Below are positions 8,174-17,421 of a DNA stretch of 64,000 bases, piece by piece. The notes under the pieces are model-generated. The model saw only the letters and a program-made list of their open reading frames with translations. It did no database searches and had not been told where the DNA came from. Position 1 is the first letter of the stretch, and each line of letters starts with the position of its first letter. The stretch is from Flavobacterium lindanitolerans. Lineage in GTDB: Bacteria; Bacteroidota; Bacteroidia; Flavobacteriales; Flavobacteriaceae. A program made the translations under genes and the position numbers. The stretch is taken from positions 496,001-560,000 of the forward strand of contig NZ_PJND01000007.1 in the NCBI RefSeq assembly GCF_002846575.1. Reading direction: 5' to 3'.

Positions 8174-9202
8174 ATGAAAGGCGTATTATTAGTAAACCTT
8201 GGCTCTCCAAAAAGTCCAGAACCCAAAGACGTAAAACCCTATCTTGATGAATTTTTAATGGACAAATACGTTATCGACGTACCTTATTTATTAAGAGCTT
8301 TATTAGTGCGTGGCATTATCTTAAGAAAACGTCCGGAAGAATCAGCTCATGCCTACAAAAAAATCTGGTGGGAGGAAGGCTCTCCATTAATGGTACTTTC
8401 CGAAAGAATGCATAAAAAAGTACAGGCTAAAGCAACGATTCCGGTTGCCCTGGCTATGCGTTATGGCGAAATGACAATTGAAAAAGGACTTCAGGAACTG
8501 CATGAACAAGGCGTTACCGAGGTATTGCTTTTCCCATTATATCCGCAATATGCAATGGCTTCAACACTGACTATTTTGGTATTGGCAGAAGAAATCAGAA
8601 AGAAGAAATTCCCGCATATGAATTTTACCGATGTTCCTGCTTTCTATAATAAACCGGACTATATCAAAAATCTTGCAGATTTAATGAAGAAGCATCTGGA
8701 AGGGTTTGATTATGACATGCTCGTATTTTCATATCATGGAATTCCGGAACGCCACATCCGAAAAACTGACGTCACAAAATCACACTGTAAAATAGATGGC
8801 TCATGTTGTGCTACCCCATCTGCAGCACATGCTTTTTGCTACCGCCATCAATGCTACGAAACCACAAAACTTGTCGTGGAACAGCTCAATATTCCTAAAG
8901 AAAAGTATTGCCTGACCTTCCAATCCCGACTTGCCGGAGACAAATGGCTTGAGCCTTATACTGATATTGAAATCAACAATATGCCGGCCAAAGGAATCAA
9001 AAAGATTGCTGTGGTAACACCTGCCTTTGTAACCGACTGTTTGGAGACTTTGGAAGAAATCGCAATGCGTGCCAACGAAGATTTTGTAGAAAACGGTGGA
9101 GAAGAATTTTTGGCTATCCCATGTCTGAATGATGATGACAATTGGGTAGAAACCGTAAACAATTGGATTGAAGATTGGGCTTCAGAAAAAGCAACAATCT
9201 GA
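8174..9202 (+). CDS. hemH: Ferrochelatase with internal cysteine cluster
   Basis: 342 residues. It inserts ferrous iron into protoporphyrin IX at the inner membrane surface. VNLGSPKSPEP (7-17) starts the family; the active-site histidine is in FSYHGIPERH near residue 190; the C-terminal block VTPAFVTDCLETLEEI is standard. Cys205, 211, 212, 222 and 227 form a C-x5-CC-x9-C-x4-C patch right after the active-site loop. A class of bacterial ferrochelatases binds a [2Fe-2S] cluster through an internal segment, and this patch fits that class. It follows the AraC gene and precedes hemJ by 22 bases. Confidence 0.96.
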   Translation: MKGVLLVNLGSPKSPEPKDVKPYLDEFLMDKYVIDVPYLLRALLVRGIILRKRPEESAHAYKKIWWEEGSPLMVLSERMHKKVQAKATIPVALAMRYGEMTIEKGLQELHEQGVTEVLLFPLYPQYAMASTLTILVLAEEIRKKKFPHMNFTDVPAFYNKPDYIKNLADLMKKHLEGFDYDMLVFSYHGIPERHIRKTDVTKSHCKIDGSCCATPSAAHAFCYRHQCYETTKLVVEQLNIPKEKYCLTFQSRLAGDKWLEPYTDIEINNMPAKGIKKIAVVTPAFVTDCLETLEEIAMRANEDFVENGGEEFLAIPCLNDDDNWVETVNNWIEDWASEKATI

Positions 9203-9224
9203 TAATTTTTTTACATTCTGATCG

Positions 9225-9782
9225 ATGGAAAACTATTATGAATACTTAAAATCCCTGCACCTGATTTTTGTAATCACCTGGTTTGCGGGATTGTTTTATA
9301 TCGTCCGCTTGTTTGTGTACCAAATTGAAGCTTCGCAAAAAGAATCTCCTGAAAAGGAAATCCTGCAAAAACAGTATAAAATAATGACCTACCGCCTGTG
9401 GTATATCATCACATGGCCATCGGCAGTATTAGCCAGTCTTTTTGCATTCTGGATGCTGTTTTTTACACCACAGGGAAATTTTTGGCTGCAACAATCCTGG
9501 ATGCATGTCAAACTTGGCTTTGTTTTTGCTTTGTATCTGTACCATTTGAAATGCCATCAGATATTTAAACAGTTGCAAAATGACGAGGTAAAACATACTT
9601 CTAATTTTATGCGTCTTTGGAATGAAGGTGCTACAATCATACTTTTTGCAGTAGTTTTTTTGGTAATTTTGAAGAATGCCGTCAATTGGATTTATGGAGT
9701 CGTGGGGATTTTCCTGTTTTCTATACTGATTATGCTCGGCTTCAAATTTTATAAAAGAATACGGGAAAGAAACCAGTCTTAA
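9225..9782 (+). CDS. hemJ: HemJ-type protoporphyrinogen IX oxidase (membrane)
   Basis: 185 residues with four to five membrane segments. The N-terminal block YLKSLHLIFVITWFAGL (5-21), with His12, and HVKLGFVFALYLYH near residue 91, with a conserved Lys, are HemJ hallmarks. Automatic annotation often calls these CopD-family proteins. HemJ oxidises protoporphyrinogen IX to protoporphyrin IX, the substrate of HemH encoded just upstream. No hemG or hemY is present here, which supports the call. Its stop overlaps the start of the histidine kinase by one base (TAATG). Confidence 0.88.
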   Translation: MENYYEYLKSLHLIFVITWFAGLFYIVRLFVYQIEASQKESPEKEILQKQYKIMTYRLWYIITWPSAVLASLFAFWMLFFTPQGNFWLQQSWMHVKLGFVFALYLYHLKCHQIFKQLQNDEVKHTSNFMRLWNEGATIILFAVVFLVILKNAVNWIYGVVGIFLFSILIMLGFKFYKRIRERNQS

Positions 9783-11254
9783 TGCTGAAACCTATCAAAA
9801 TAAAACGCTTATCACTTCGAGTCAGAATCTTCCTTTCGATGATTTTCCTGACCCTGATTTCGTCCATTTTGATGGCTTCACTTTCCGTTTACCAATTCAA
9901 GACCGCAGCAAAAGAATATCACGAAGAACGTCTGGAGCGCAGAGAAACAGCTGTTAAAGAGCACATTAATTATATACTGAACACGACTACCTATCCGTTG
10001 ACTACGGAAAATCTGCCACTTATTTTTAAAGACGAGATTTATAAACTGGCGGACATCCATAGTTTGGCCATTAATATCTATAGTCTGGACGGAAAATTGC
10101 TCAAATCTTCCAAGGCTTCCTTTACGGTGGATACCATTTTGCCGCCTATTCCAAATTATATTTTGAAATTGGTACAGTCTTCTATGGACAAACGATATGT
10201 AGATGTTCAAAGTATTGAAGGAAAAAAATTCCGTTCTTCCTATACGCAAATCAAGGACACCAAATTCAAGCCTTTGGGAATTTTGAACCTTCCGTATATT
10301 CCCGATGATGGTTTTTATGAAAGAGAGCTTCGGAATTTCCTAATCAGTCTGGGGCAGGTCTATTCGATCATGTTGATTATAGCATTTGTGCTGGCTTATT
10401 TCCTTTCGAGTTATATTACAAAGTTTTTAAAATCGATTACCGATAAAATCACAGAAACCCGATTCAATCAGAAAAACGAGAAGATTGAACTCGAAGAAAG
10501 CAGCAAGGAAATTGCCTTGCTGGTCCATGCCTACAACTCCATGGTAGAAGAACTGGAAGAAAGCGCCTCGAAATTAGCGCAAAGTGAAAGAGAACAGGCT
10601 TGGCGTGAAATGGCAAAACAGGTAGCTCATGAAATCAAAAATCCTTTGACTCCTATGCGTTTGACCGTACAGAGTTTCCAAAGAAAATTTGACCCGAATG
10701 ACCCGGAAGTAAAACAAAAAATGTCGGATTATTCCAATACGCTTATCCAGCAAATTGACACCATGAGTTCTGTAGCTTCGGCATTCTCAAATTTTGCCTC
10801 GATGCCTGCACAGCAAAACGAAACCCTGAATGTGGTAGATGTGGTACAGCTTACACTGGATATTTTCAATGAAGACTATATCGAATTCCAAAGCGATGAG
10901 AAGGAAATCATTACGATTATGGACCGTACGCAACTTATCCGTATCGTAACAAACCTGGTCAAAAATGCCATTCAGGCTATTCCGGAACATCAGACCAAAA
11001 AATCAGTAATTGTTTCTGTCAAAAAAGAAGGAGAACAGGTTTTAATCAGCGTACAGGATAACGGAACCGGAATAGAAACAGACAACCTCAACCGAATTTT
11101 CGAGCCCAAGTTTACCACAAAAAACAGCGGCATGGGATTGGGATTGGGAATCATCAAAAATATTATTGAAAATTATAACGGAACTATTACTTTTGAAACT
11201 GCATCCGGAAAAGGAACCATTTTTAGTGTCTACCTTCCTATAATTAAAATGTAA
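9782..11254 (+). CDS. Membrane sensor histidine kinase
   Basis: 490 residues. Transmembrane helices at about 15-37 and 187-210 enclose a periplasmic sensor region of about 150 residues with no recognised fold. A HAMP-like linker follows, then the HisKA H-box with His283 (QVAHEIKNPLTPMRL), the N-box (NLVKNAIQA), G1 (DNGTGI) and G2 (GMGLGLGI). It resembles the NtrY/WalK type. No response regulator gene is adjacent, so the kinase is an orphan here. The one-base overlap with hemJ implies translational coupling, an unusual partner for a sensor. Confidence 0.93.
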   Translation: MLKPIKIKRLSLRVRIFLSMIFLTLISSILMASLSVYQFKTAAKEYHEERLERRETAVKEHINYILNTTTYPLTTENLPLIFKDEIYKLADIHSLAINIYSLDGKLLKSSKASFTVDTILPPIPNYILKLVQSSMDKRYVDVQSIEGKKFRSSYTQIKDTKFKPLGILNLPYIPDDGFYERELRNFLISLGQVYSIMLIIAFVLAYFLSSYITKFLKSITDKITETRFNQKNEKIELEESSKEIALLVHAYNSMVEELEESASKLAQSEREQAWREMAKQVAHEIKNPLTPMRLTVQSFQRKFDPNDPEVKQKMSDYSNTLIQQIDTMSSVASAFSNFASMPAQQNETLNVVDVVQLTLDIFNEDYIEFQSDEKEIITIMDRTQLIRIVTNLVKNAIQAIPEHQTKKSVIVSVKKEGEQVLISVQDNGTGIETDNLNRIFEPKFTTKNSGMGLGLGIIKNIIENYNGTITFETASGKGTIFSVYLPIIKM

Positions 11255-11291
11255 TTTCGACAAAGACATAACAACCATAAATTTATAAATC

Positions 11292-12074
11292 ATGAATTAC
11301 GAAAATATTCTGGCAGCTTCTGAAAATGGCATTGCTACGATAACCATTAACAGACCAACAAAATTAAATGCTTTAAATAAAGCTACGATTGAAGAACTTC
11401 ATTCAGCTTTTGATGCATTCGACAAAGACCATTCTATTCGCGTAATCCTATTGACCGGAAGTGGTGACAAGGCTTTTGTTGCCGGTGCTGATATTTCTGA
11501 ATTTGCCAATTTTTCGGTTTCAGAAGGTGCTGAACTGGCTGCAAAAGGACAAGCTACCTTATTTGATTTTGTAGAAAATTTAAAAACACCTGTTATTGCA
11601 GCAGTAAACGGATTTGCACTTGGTGGCGGATTGGAACTGGCCATGTCATGCCACTTCAGAATCGCTTCAGACAATGCAAAAATGGGACTCCCGGAAGTTT
11701 CTCTAGGTGTAATTCCGGGTTATGGCGGAACACAAAGACTACCTCAACTGGTTGGAAAAGGAAAGGCGATGGAACTTATCATGACTGCCGGAATGTTAAC
11801 CGCAGAAGAAGCCAAAACAGCCGGCTTGGTAAACCATGTCGTGCCGCAATCTGAATTACTGGAACTGGCAAACAACATTGCACAAAAAATCATGAAAAAT
11901 TCTCCGGTAGCTATCGGGAAAGCCATTGAAGCTATCAATGCCAACTTTAAAGACGGTGTGGACGGTTATGCTGTAGAAATCAAAAACTTTGGCGATGCTT
12001 TTGGAACAGAAGATTTTAAAGAGGGCACAGGTGCTTTTTTAGAAAAAAGGAAACCTTCTTTTACAGGAAAATAA
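11292..12074 (+). CDS. Enoyl-CoA hydratase (crotonase family)
   Basis: 260 residues, full family length. It adds water to 2-trans-enoyl-CoA in fatty-acid beta-oxidation. The oxyanion hole lies in AGADISEF (65-72) and GFALGGGLELAM (107-118); both catalytic glutamates, Glu115 and Glu135 (GLPEVSLG), are present, which favours a true hydratase over an isomerase or a dehalogenase. PGYGGTQRL follows. It has its own spacer of 37 bases after the kinase and ends at a clear terminator, so it is the last gene of the hemH series or a separate unit. Confidence 0.93.
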   Translation: MNYENILAASENGIATITINRPTKLNALNKATIEELHSAFDAFDKDHSIRVILLTGSGDKAFVAGADISEFANFSVSEGAELAAKGQATLFDFVENLKTPVIAAVNGFALGGGLELAMSCHFRIASDNAKMGLPEVSLGVIPGYGGTQRLPQLVGKGKAMELIMTAGMLTAEEAKTAGLVNHVVPQSELLELANNIAQKIMKNSPVAIGKAIEAINANFKDGVDGYAVEIKNFGDAFGTEDFKEGTGAFLEKRKPSFTGK

Positions 12075-12084
12075 ATTCAATAAG

Positions 12085-12110
12085 ACCCCATCGAAATGAT
12101 GGGGTTTTTT
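12085..12110 (+). terminator. Intrinsic terminator after enoyl-CoA hydratase
   Basis: Stem ACCCCATC (12085-12092) with GATGGGGT (12098-12105), 5-nt loop, then a T run to 12110. Confidence 0.85.
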
Positions 12111-12138
12111 ATTTATATTCGGTGCAAAATCCCCACTC

Positions 12139-13698
12139 ATGAAACTATTTTTACAATTTCTTTTTATTTCTGCTTTTGCAATTTCCGCTAAAGCACAGGA
12201 TATTCCTTTTAAGGTTTTAAAAAGTGAAATTTTCAAAGACGAATTCAAGGAGTCCAATATCGTTTTTGCTGAAGAGGCAGAAAATGGCAGTATTTTAATT
12301 ATCCGTTCCTATGTAAGCGGTGGATTATCATCCGGAAGAGGTTATTATATTGAAGAATACGACTCAAACTTAAAACTGGTAAAGGAATACGAACAACCTT
12401 TAAAATATGCCCATTTTGAAAAATACGGAACCGTTTTAGGAATTATAAAAGGCGATAAAGACATTCAGTTTGTTGACATGTTTTACAATATTAATGAAAA
12501 AGCCTATATCTGTTCAGCCTATATTGTTGATTTTAACAATTCAAAAACATCCAAAAAAGAACTCTTTAGGTTGTCTCGTGAAGAAATAAAGCAATATGGA
12601 AATTTCTTTATGAATCAGACCTTCTATTCGCAAGACACCAAAATTTATGAAGAGCCAGGGAATGAATCAGGTGTTTCAATGATTGTAAATGAAGATCGAA
12701 CGGCTTTTGCAATCACAATCGATATGAAAACTGAAAAGTCAGAAGCTTTAAAACTGTACCTTTTTGATAAAAACTTAAACAAAAAATTTGAACACATTTT
12801 CGTAAGAGAAATTAAGGACAAAAAGTTCCGCTATGAAAATGTAGATGTTTCAAAAGATGGAAATGCGCTTTATCTATTAGGAAAAGTTTATGCCGATGAA
12901 AAGAAAAACAAAAAAACAGGAGGCAAGTACCAATATGAATTGACACGATTTTCTTTTGAAGGACAAAAAACTCAGGTTTTTGACACCGAAGAACATTTTT
13001 CAGGAAGCATGACAACAATAGCCTCTCCAGATAAAATTACGTGTATAGGATTCTATTCTGACCAAAATGACAACCATTTTAAAGGGATTAGTTATTTTGA
13101 ACTGGATCCTGTTTCATTGGCCATCCGAAAATCTAAGTTTAATCCATTTAGCCAACAATTTATGATTGACAAATATGGTGAAGAAAAAGATAAAGAGTTA
13201 AAAAATCTCATTTTCAAGAAAATCCATATCACAAAGAATAATGATATTATTTTCAATGCAGAAGAATTTTATGTTTCTTCAAATAACAATCAAACTTTTT
13301 TTAATTATGACGATATCGTCAGCGCAAAAATTAATACTGACGGAGAATTAGTTTGGGCAAGAAACATTAACAAAGCTCAATTTACTACAGATACTGATGC
13401 TTATATTTCATACACTTCAACAATCAAAAATGACGATACTTATTTTTTCATCAATGCCAGTGAAAAAATCAAAAAATTAAGTAATGATCGAATCTTATTT
13501 AAACATGTTAGAAAAAACAAGTCGAATTTGAATATTATCCGAATCAATAAAAATGGTGATTTCGACTTTCAGGAGGTCTTAAATAATGAAAGTAACGAGG
13601 TTCCTTTTATGGTCTCACAAGGAATCGTAAACAAGGAATCCATATTCTTTTTAGGAAAAAAAGGAAAGGATAAGCAATTGTTGAAAATCAGTTTATAA
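12139..13698 (+). CDS. Secreted hypothetical protein
   Basis: 519 residues with a classical signal peptide (MKLFLQFLFISAFAISAKA, cleavage probably after residue 19). The rest is rich in beta-strand-like hydrophobic alternation, Lys, Asn and Asp, and resembles the beta-propeller-like uncharacterised secreted proteins of flavobacteria. I recognise no domain and no T9SS C-terminal sorting signal. It stands alone between two terminators, so it is monocistronic. Confidence 0.8.
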   Translation: MKLFLQFLFISAFAISAKAQDIPFKVLKSEIFKDEFKESNIVFAEEAENGSILIIRSYVSGGLSSGRGYYIEEYDSNLKLVKEYEQPLKYAHFEKYGTVLGIIKGDKDIQFVDMFYNINEKAYICSAYIVDFNNSKTSKKELFRLSREEIKQYGNFFMNQTFYSQDTKIYEEPGNESGVSMIVNEDRTAFAITIDMKTEKSEALKLYLFDKNLNKKFEHIFVREIKDKKFRYENVDVSKDGNALYLLGKVYADEKKNKKTGGKYQYELTRFSFEGQKTQVFDTEEHFSGSMTTIASPDKITCIGFYSDQNDNHFKGISYFELDPVSLAIRKSKFNPFSQQFMIDKYGEEKDKELKNLIFKKIHITKNNDIIFNAEEFYVSSNNNQTFFNYDDIVSAKINTDGELVWARNINKAQFTTDTDAYISYTSTIKNDDTYFFINASEKIKKLSNDRILFKHVRKNKSNLNIIRINKNGDFDFQEVLNNESNEVPFMVSQGIVNKESIFFLGKKGKDKQLLKISL

Positions 13699-13703
13699 TG
13701 AAT

Positions 13704-13734
13704 AAAAAAGCCAGAATTAAATTCTGGCTTTTTT
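13704..13734. terminator. Bidirectional intrinsic terminator
   Basis: A 14-bp stem (13704-13717 with 13721-13734) containing AAGCCAGAAT lies between converging genes, with A and T runs on both flanks. Confidence 0.85.
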
Positions 13735-13735
13735 A

Positions 13736-14386
13736 TTATCTCTTCCCTTCACATTCCGCAAAAAACTGTTCTAAGAACTTTTCCATATAGGTATGTCTTT
13801 CTTCAGCTATTTGTTTTCCTGCCTGCGTATTCATCCTGTCTTTCAGCAACAATAGCTTTTCATAAAAATGATTGATTGTAGGTGAAACGGCACTTTTATA
13901 CTCCTCCTTACTCATGTTCATATTAGGCGCTATTGTTGGGTCATACAGTGCTCTGTTTTTAAATCCTCCGTAATTAAACGCTCTTGCAATTCCTATAGCT
14001 CCAATGGCATCCAATCGGTCTGCATCCTGTACCACATCTAATTCTATTGAGGAAAATTTACGTTCGAAATTACCACCTTTAAAAGAAATATTTTCAATGA
14101 TGTTTACTACATGAATTATTGTTTCTTCCGGAACATTCTGAGATTCTAAAAACTCCCAGGCCAATTTAGGCCCGATAGTTTCATCTCCGCCGTGAAATTT
14201 GCTATCGGCTATGTCGTGTAGCAAAGCTCCCAAAGCCACGATTGTGATATTACAATTTTCATCTTTGGCAATGTTCATGGCATTGTTGTACACTCTTTCA
14301 ATGTGGAACCAATCATGGCCGCCTTCGGCATCTTTAAGTTTTTCTTTTACAAAAGCAATTGTCTTTTCTATTAGTATTTTATCCAT
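13736..14386 (-). CDS. HD-domain phosphohydrolase
   Basis: 216 residues. The metal-binding residues follow the HD superfamily order: His28 in GGHDWFHIERV, His57-Asp58 in ALLHDIAD, and Asp in QDADRLDAIGAIGIARAF (121-123). The layout matches the YedJ/YpgQ-like soluble phosphohydrolases, some of which hydrolyse nucleotides or polyphosphorylated compounds. The substrate here is not known. It is transcribed leftwards, after the desaturase in the opposite-flank order, and its start is separated from the desaturase stop by a terminator. Confidence 0.88.
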   Translation of the reverse strand: MDKILIEKTIAFVKEKLKDAEGGHDWFHIERVYNNAMNIAKDENCNITIVALGALLHDIADSKFHGGDETIGPKLAWEFLESQNVPEETIIHVVNIIENISFKGGNFERKFSSIELDVVQDADRLDAIGAIGIARAFNYGGFKNRALYDPTIAPNMNMSKEEYKSAVSPTINHFYEKLLLLKDRMNTQAGKQIAEERHTYMEKFLEQFFAECEGKR

Positions 14387-14397
14387 GGTTGTGTGAG

Positions 14398-14428
14398 AAA
14401 AAAAATCCTTTCTTTACAGAAAGGATTT
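14398..14428 (-). terminator. Intrinsic terminator of the desaturase operon
   Basis: Stem AAATCCTTTCT (14403-14413) with AGAAAGGATTT (14418-14428); on the minus strand it is followed by a T run. It ends the plsC-desaturase transcript before the HD gene. Confidence 0.75.
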
Positions 14429-14434
14429 GGTTTA

Positions 14435-15430
14435 TTATCTTAATGTTGCAGGTTCAACCCATTTAAAAATATGCGATTCTGCAGGAATGACCAATCGTTC
14501 TGAAATCTTTGCCATTCTTGCCGGAAGCTTCATCAGGAAATCTCTGGCTTTTTCTGCCTCGTCTGTCAATCCTGTAATTTTGCTGATATCCCATTTGTCA
14601 ATCAGTTTTTGCATAATGTCAATATAATCGGTTGCCGTATATACGCCAATTCTTTGTGCCGAATCTGAAAAAAGTTCAAAAGCGGTGCTTATCTTTTCAC
14701 CTGATTCTCTTAAAAAATGAGCCGGCATGACAATCTTTTGTTTCATCATGTATTGGAAAGCCAACATCATTTCGCTTGGGTCTACCTGAAAAATTCTGTG
14801 TACAAATTCCGAATAGGCATGGTGGTGGCGCATTTCATCACCTGCTATCAGCTTGCATAATTTGGAAAGTTTTTTATCTCCAAACTTCTTCGCTATTTGT
14901 GAAACCCTGTTGTGCGAAACATAGGTTGCCAATTCCTGGAAACTGGTATAAACAAAATTTTTATAAGGGTCTCTTCCGGTACCGATATCAAATCCGTCAT
15001 TAATCAAATGCTGTGTCGTCATTTCAATTTCACGCATATTGACACGTCCGGAAAGGTAAAGGTATTTATTTAGCAAATCGCCATGACGGTTTTCTTCACC
15101 TGTCCAGCTTCTTACCCATTTTGACCAGCCATTGCCGCCTTCATCAACCTGATTTACGCCTTCCACATCCATCAACCAGGATTCATAAGTTGGAAGTGCT
15201 TCTTCTGTAATAGTATCGCCAACTAAAACCACCCAAAAATCATACGGTAGTTCTTTTGCTATTTCTCTTAATTCTTTTACGTCTTCAAAAAAAGTTTCGC
15301 TTCGGGAATCAGGCAAAAGGTCAGAAGGCTGCCATATATCCTCCACAGGAATCAAATACTGGTCAACAAATGCATCAATATTTTTCTCTAGAAACTGCAT
15401 TACTTCTAGACGAATGTTTTTTACAGACAT
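14435..15430 (-). CDS. Acyl-ACP desaturase (ferritin-like di-iron enzyme)
   Basis: 331 residues. It inserts a double bond into an acyl chain bound to acyl carrier protein, using oxygen and reduced ferredoxin. The di-iron ligands are visible: EENRH (112-116), Glu166 and DEMRHH (198-203). This is the soluble plant/mycobacterial DesA type, not a membrane desaturase. Its start is 3 bases after the stop of an acyltransferase gene, so unsaturated chain formation and phospholipid acylation share a transcript. It is followed by a terminator. Confidence 0.93.
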   Translation of the reverse strand: MSVKNIRLEVMQFLEKNIDAFVDQYLIPVEDIWQPSDLLPDSRSETFFEDVKELREIAKELPYDFWVVLVGDTITEEALPTYESWLMDVEGVNQVDEGGNGWSKWVRSWTGEENRHGDLLNKYLYLSGRVNMREIEMTTQHLINDGFDIGTGRDPYKNFVYTSFQELATYVSHNRVSQIAKKFGDKKLSKLCKLIAGDEMRHHHAYSEFVHRIFQVDPSEMMLAFQYMMKQKIVMPAHFLRESGEKISTAFELFSDSAQRIGVYTATDYIDIMQKLIDKWDISKITGLTDEAEKARDFLMKLPARMAKISERLVIPAESHIFKWVEPATLR

Positions 15431-15433
15431 ATT

Positions 15434-16168
15434 TTAATTTTTTATTCCGTCAACTACTGCCTTTTCTGTTTCTTTCATCAACTCATCAAAAGGTACTTCT
15501 GCCACAGCAATTGGCTTATGAGCAGTAAAGGTAAGGCGATTTCCTAAACCTACAGGAAAAAAGCCATATTTAACAATTTTCCAAGAGTTGTTTATGGTTA
15601 TTGGGACTACTACTGCCGAAGGTGCATTTTTGCATAGAATTTTCAATCCTGTCTGTGCAAATTCTTTCGGTTTTCCGGTTTTGCTTCTTGTTCCTTCCGG
15701 AAAAATTACAGCAGCCCGATTGTGCTTTTCAATATACTCTCCCAATCCTTTGATTACAGGCAATGCCTGCTTTGGGTCTTTTCTGTCGATTAATACAGAG
15801 CCGCCATGTCTTAAATTATAAGAAACACTTGGAATTCCCTTTCCTAATTCTTTTTTGCTTACAAATTTCGGGTGGGATTTTCTGAAAAACCAGATTATGG
15901 CAACAATATCATACATGCTTTGGTGGTTGGCAACAAAAATTACCGGAACTCCTTTAGGTACCAATTCCCTTCCTTCCACTTTATAGGTTGTTCCCAAAAG
16001 ATGGGTTGCCCTAAGCAAACATAAATTCAGATAATCGACACTTTTTTTATGTGCCTGGTATCCAAAAAGGTTAAAGCACAGCCATTGGATGGGATGAAAA
16101 ATCACCAAAATAAGCCCGAAAATCAGATAGTATACAACAGAAATCGGATATGAAATTAGTTTTTCCAT
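15434..16168 (-). CDS. plsC: 1-acyl-sn-glycerol-3-phosphate acyltransferase
   Basis: 244 residues from the ATG at 16168; a further in-frame start 21 bases upstream is less likely. It transfers an acyl chain to lysophosphatidate at the inner membrane. An N-terminal hydrophobic pair of helices (about 8-35) precedes NHQSMYD (acyltransferase motif I) and FPEGTRSKTG (motif III). It is paired with the acyl-ACP desaturase. A second PlsC-type gene lies at 20217. Confidence 0.92.
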   Translation of the reverse strand: MEKLISYPISVVYYLIFGLILVIFHPIQWLCFNLFGYQAHKKSVDYLNLCLLRATHLLGTTYKVEGRELVPKGVPVIFVANHQSMYDIVAIIWFFRKSHPKFVSKKELGKGIPSVSYNLRHGGSVLIDRKDPKQALPVIKGLGEYIEKHNRAAVIFPEGTRSKTGKPKEFAQTGLKILCKNAPSAVVVPITINNSWKIVKYGFFPVGLGNRLTFTAHKPIAVAEVPFDELMKETEKAVVDGIKN

Positions 16169-16318
16169 AATTGTTATAATTCCCCGCAAAAGTACTAATT
16201 ATATTTTTGTTTATTTTAATCGAAAAACAGCAAATTTCTAACAAAAAATAACTCTTGCCACGTAGAAAAAAAGAACTATTTTTACGAAAAATAAGTGCCA
16301 ATTATAAATGGAAGAAAA

Positions 16319-17323
16319 ATGAGTTCAGAGAAAGAAGCCAAATTAAAAGCGTTACAGTTAACGCTTGACAAATTAGATAAAACTTACGGAAAAGGAACCG
16401 TAATGAAGCTTGGTGACCAGGCAGTTGAAGAGGTAGAAACGATTCCTTCCGGGTCTTTAGGATTGGATTTGGCTCTTGGAGTTAACGGATATCCTAAAGG
16501 AAGAATCATTGAGATTTATGGTCCTGAATCTTCCGGTAAAACAACCCTGACATTGCATGCTATTGCCGAAGCTCAAAAAGCAGGCGGTATTGCTGCTTTT
16601 ATTGATGCAGAACACGCTTTTGACAGAAATTATGCAGAAAAATTGGGTGTTGATATCGAAAACCTGATTATTTCACAGCCTGACAATGGTGAACAGGCCC
16701 TGGAAATTGCAGAAAACCTGATCCGCTCCGGTGCTATTGACATTGTAGTAATTGACTCTGTTGCCGCATTGACTCCAAAAAGTGAGATTGAAGGCGAAAT
16801 GGGTGATTCAAAAATGGGTCTTCACGCCCGATTAATGTCACAGGCATTGAGAAAATTGACCGGAACTATCAGCAAAACAAATTGTACCGTTTTCTTTATT
16901 AACCAGCTTCGTGAAAAAATTGGGGTGATGTTTGGAAACCCTGAAACAACAACGGGTGGTAACGCACTTAAATTCTACGCATCTGTTCGTCTTGACATCA
17001 GAAGGTCTTCTCAAATTAAAGAAGGTGAAAATGTCATTGGTAACAGAACGAAAGTCAAAGTAGTAAAGAATAAGGTTGCTCCTCCATTCAAAACAGCAGA
17101 ATTTGACATCATGTATGGCGAAGGCGTTTCAAAAACAGGAGAAATCCTTGATTTGGCAGTAGAATTTGAAGTTGTGAAAAAGTCCGGTTCGTGGTTTAGT
17201 TATGGCGACACCAAACTGGGACAAGGTAGAGATGCCGTAAAATCCCTGATTAAGGACAATCCTGAATTAGCGGAAGAATTAGAACAAAAAATCAAATCGC
17301 TGATTAAAGAAAATAATGATTAA
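16319..17323 (+). CDS. recA: Recombinase RecA
   Basis: 334 residues from ATG 16319; a GTG at 16295 is in frame, but the purine-rich GGAAGAAA lies just before the ATG and MSSEKEAK fits the family. It is the ATP-dependent strand-exchange protein of homologous recombination and SOS. Walker A is GPESSGKTT (68-76); [21 protein letters not shown] and [20 protein letters not shown] (loop L2 region) are clear. It is single, with a terminator directly behind. I see no evident LexA-type operator. Confidence 0.98.
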   Translation: MSSEKEAKLKALQLTLDKLDKTYGKGTVMKLGDQAVEEVETIPSGSLGLDLALGVNGYPKGRIIEIYGPESSGKTTLTLHAIAEAQKAGGIAAFIDAEHAFDRNYAEKLGVDIENLIISQPDNGEQALEIAENLIRSGAIDIVVIDSVAALTPKSEIEGEMGDSKMGLHARLMSQALRKLTGTISKTNCTVFFINQLREKIGVMFGNPETTTGGNALKFYASVRLDIRRSSQIKEGENVIGNRTKVKVVKNKVAPPFKTAEFDIMYGEGVSKTGEILDLAVEFEVVKKSGSWFSYGDTKLGQGRDAVKSLIKDNPELAEELEQKIKSLIKENND

Positions 17324-17327
17324 TTAA

Positions 17328-17355
17328 AAAAACCCGAAAAATTTCGGGTTTTTTT
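17328..17355 (+). terminator. Intrinsic terminator of recA
   Basis: AACCCGAAA (17331-17339) pairs with TTTCGGGTT (17342-17350); A and T runs flank the stem. Confidence 0.85.
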
Positions 17356-17421
17356 ATATCCCAACGCAACCTTTGGCCCATATACACATCTAAACAATAA
17401 AGCATAAACAGAATACAGAGA

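Noticed and set aside
16254..16285. Possible recA promoter (TTG ... TATTTTTA)
   Set aside because: The -7 box lacks the final G and the spacing is loose; not strong enough to annotate.
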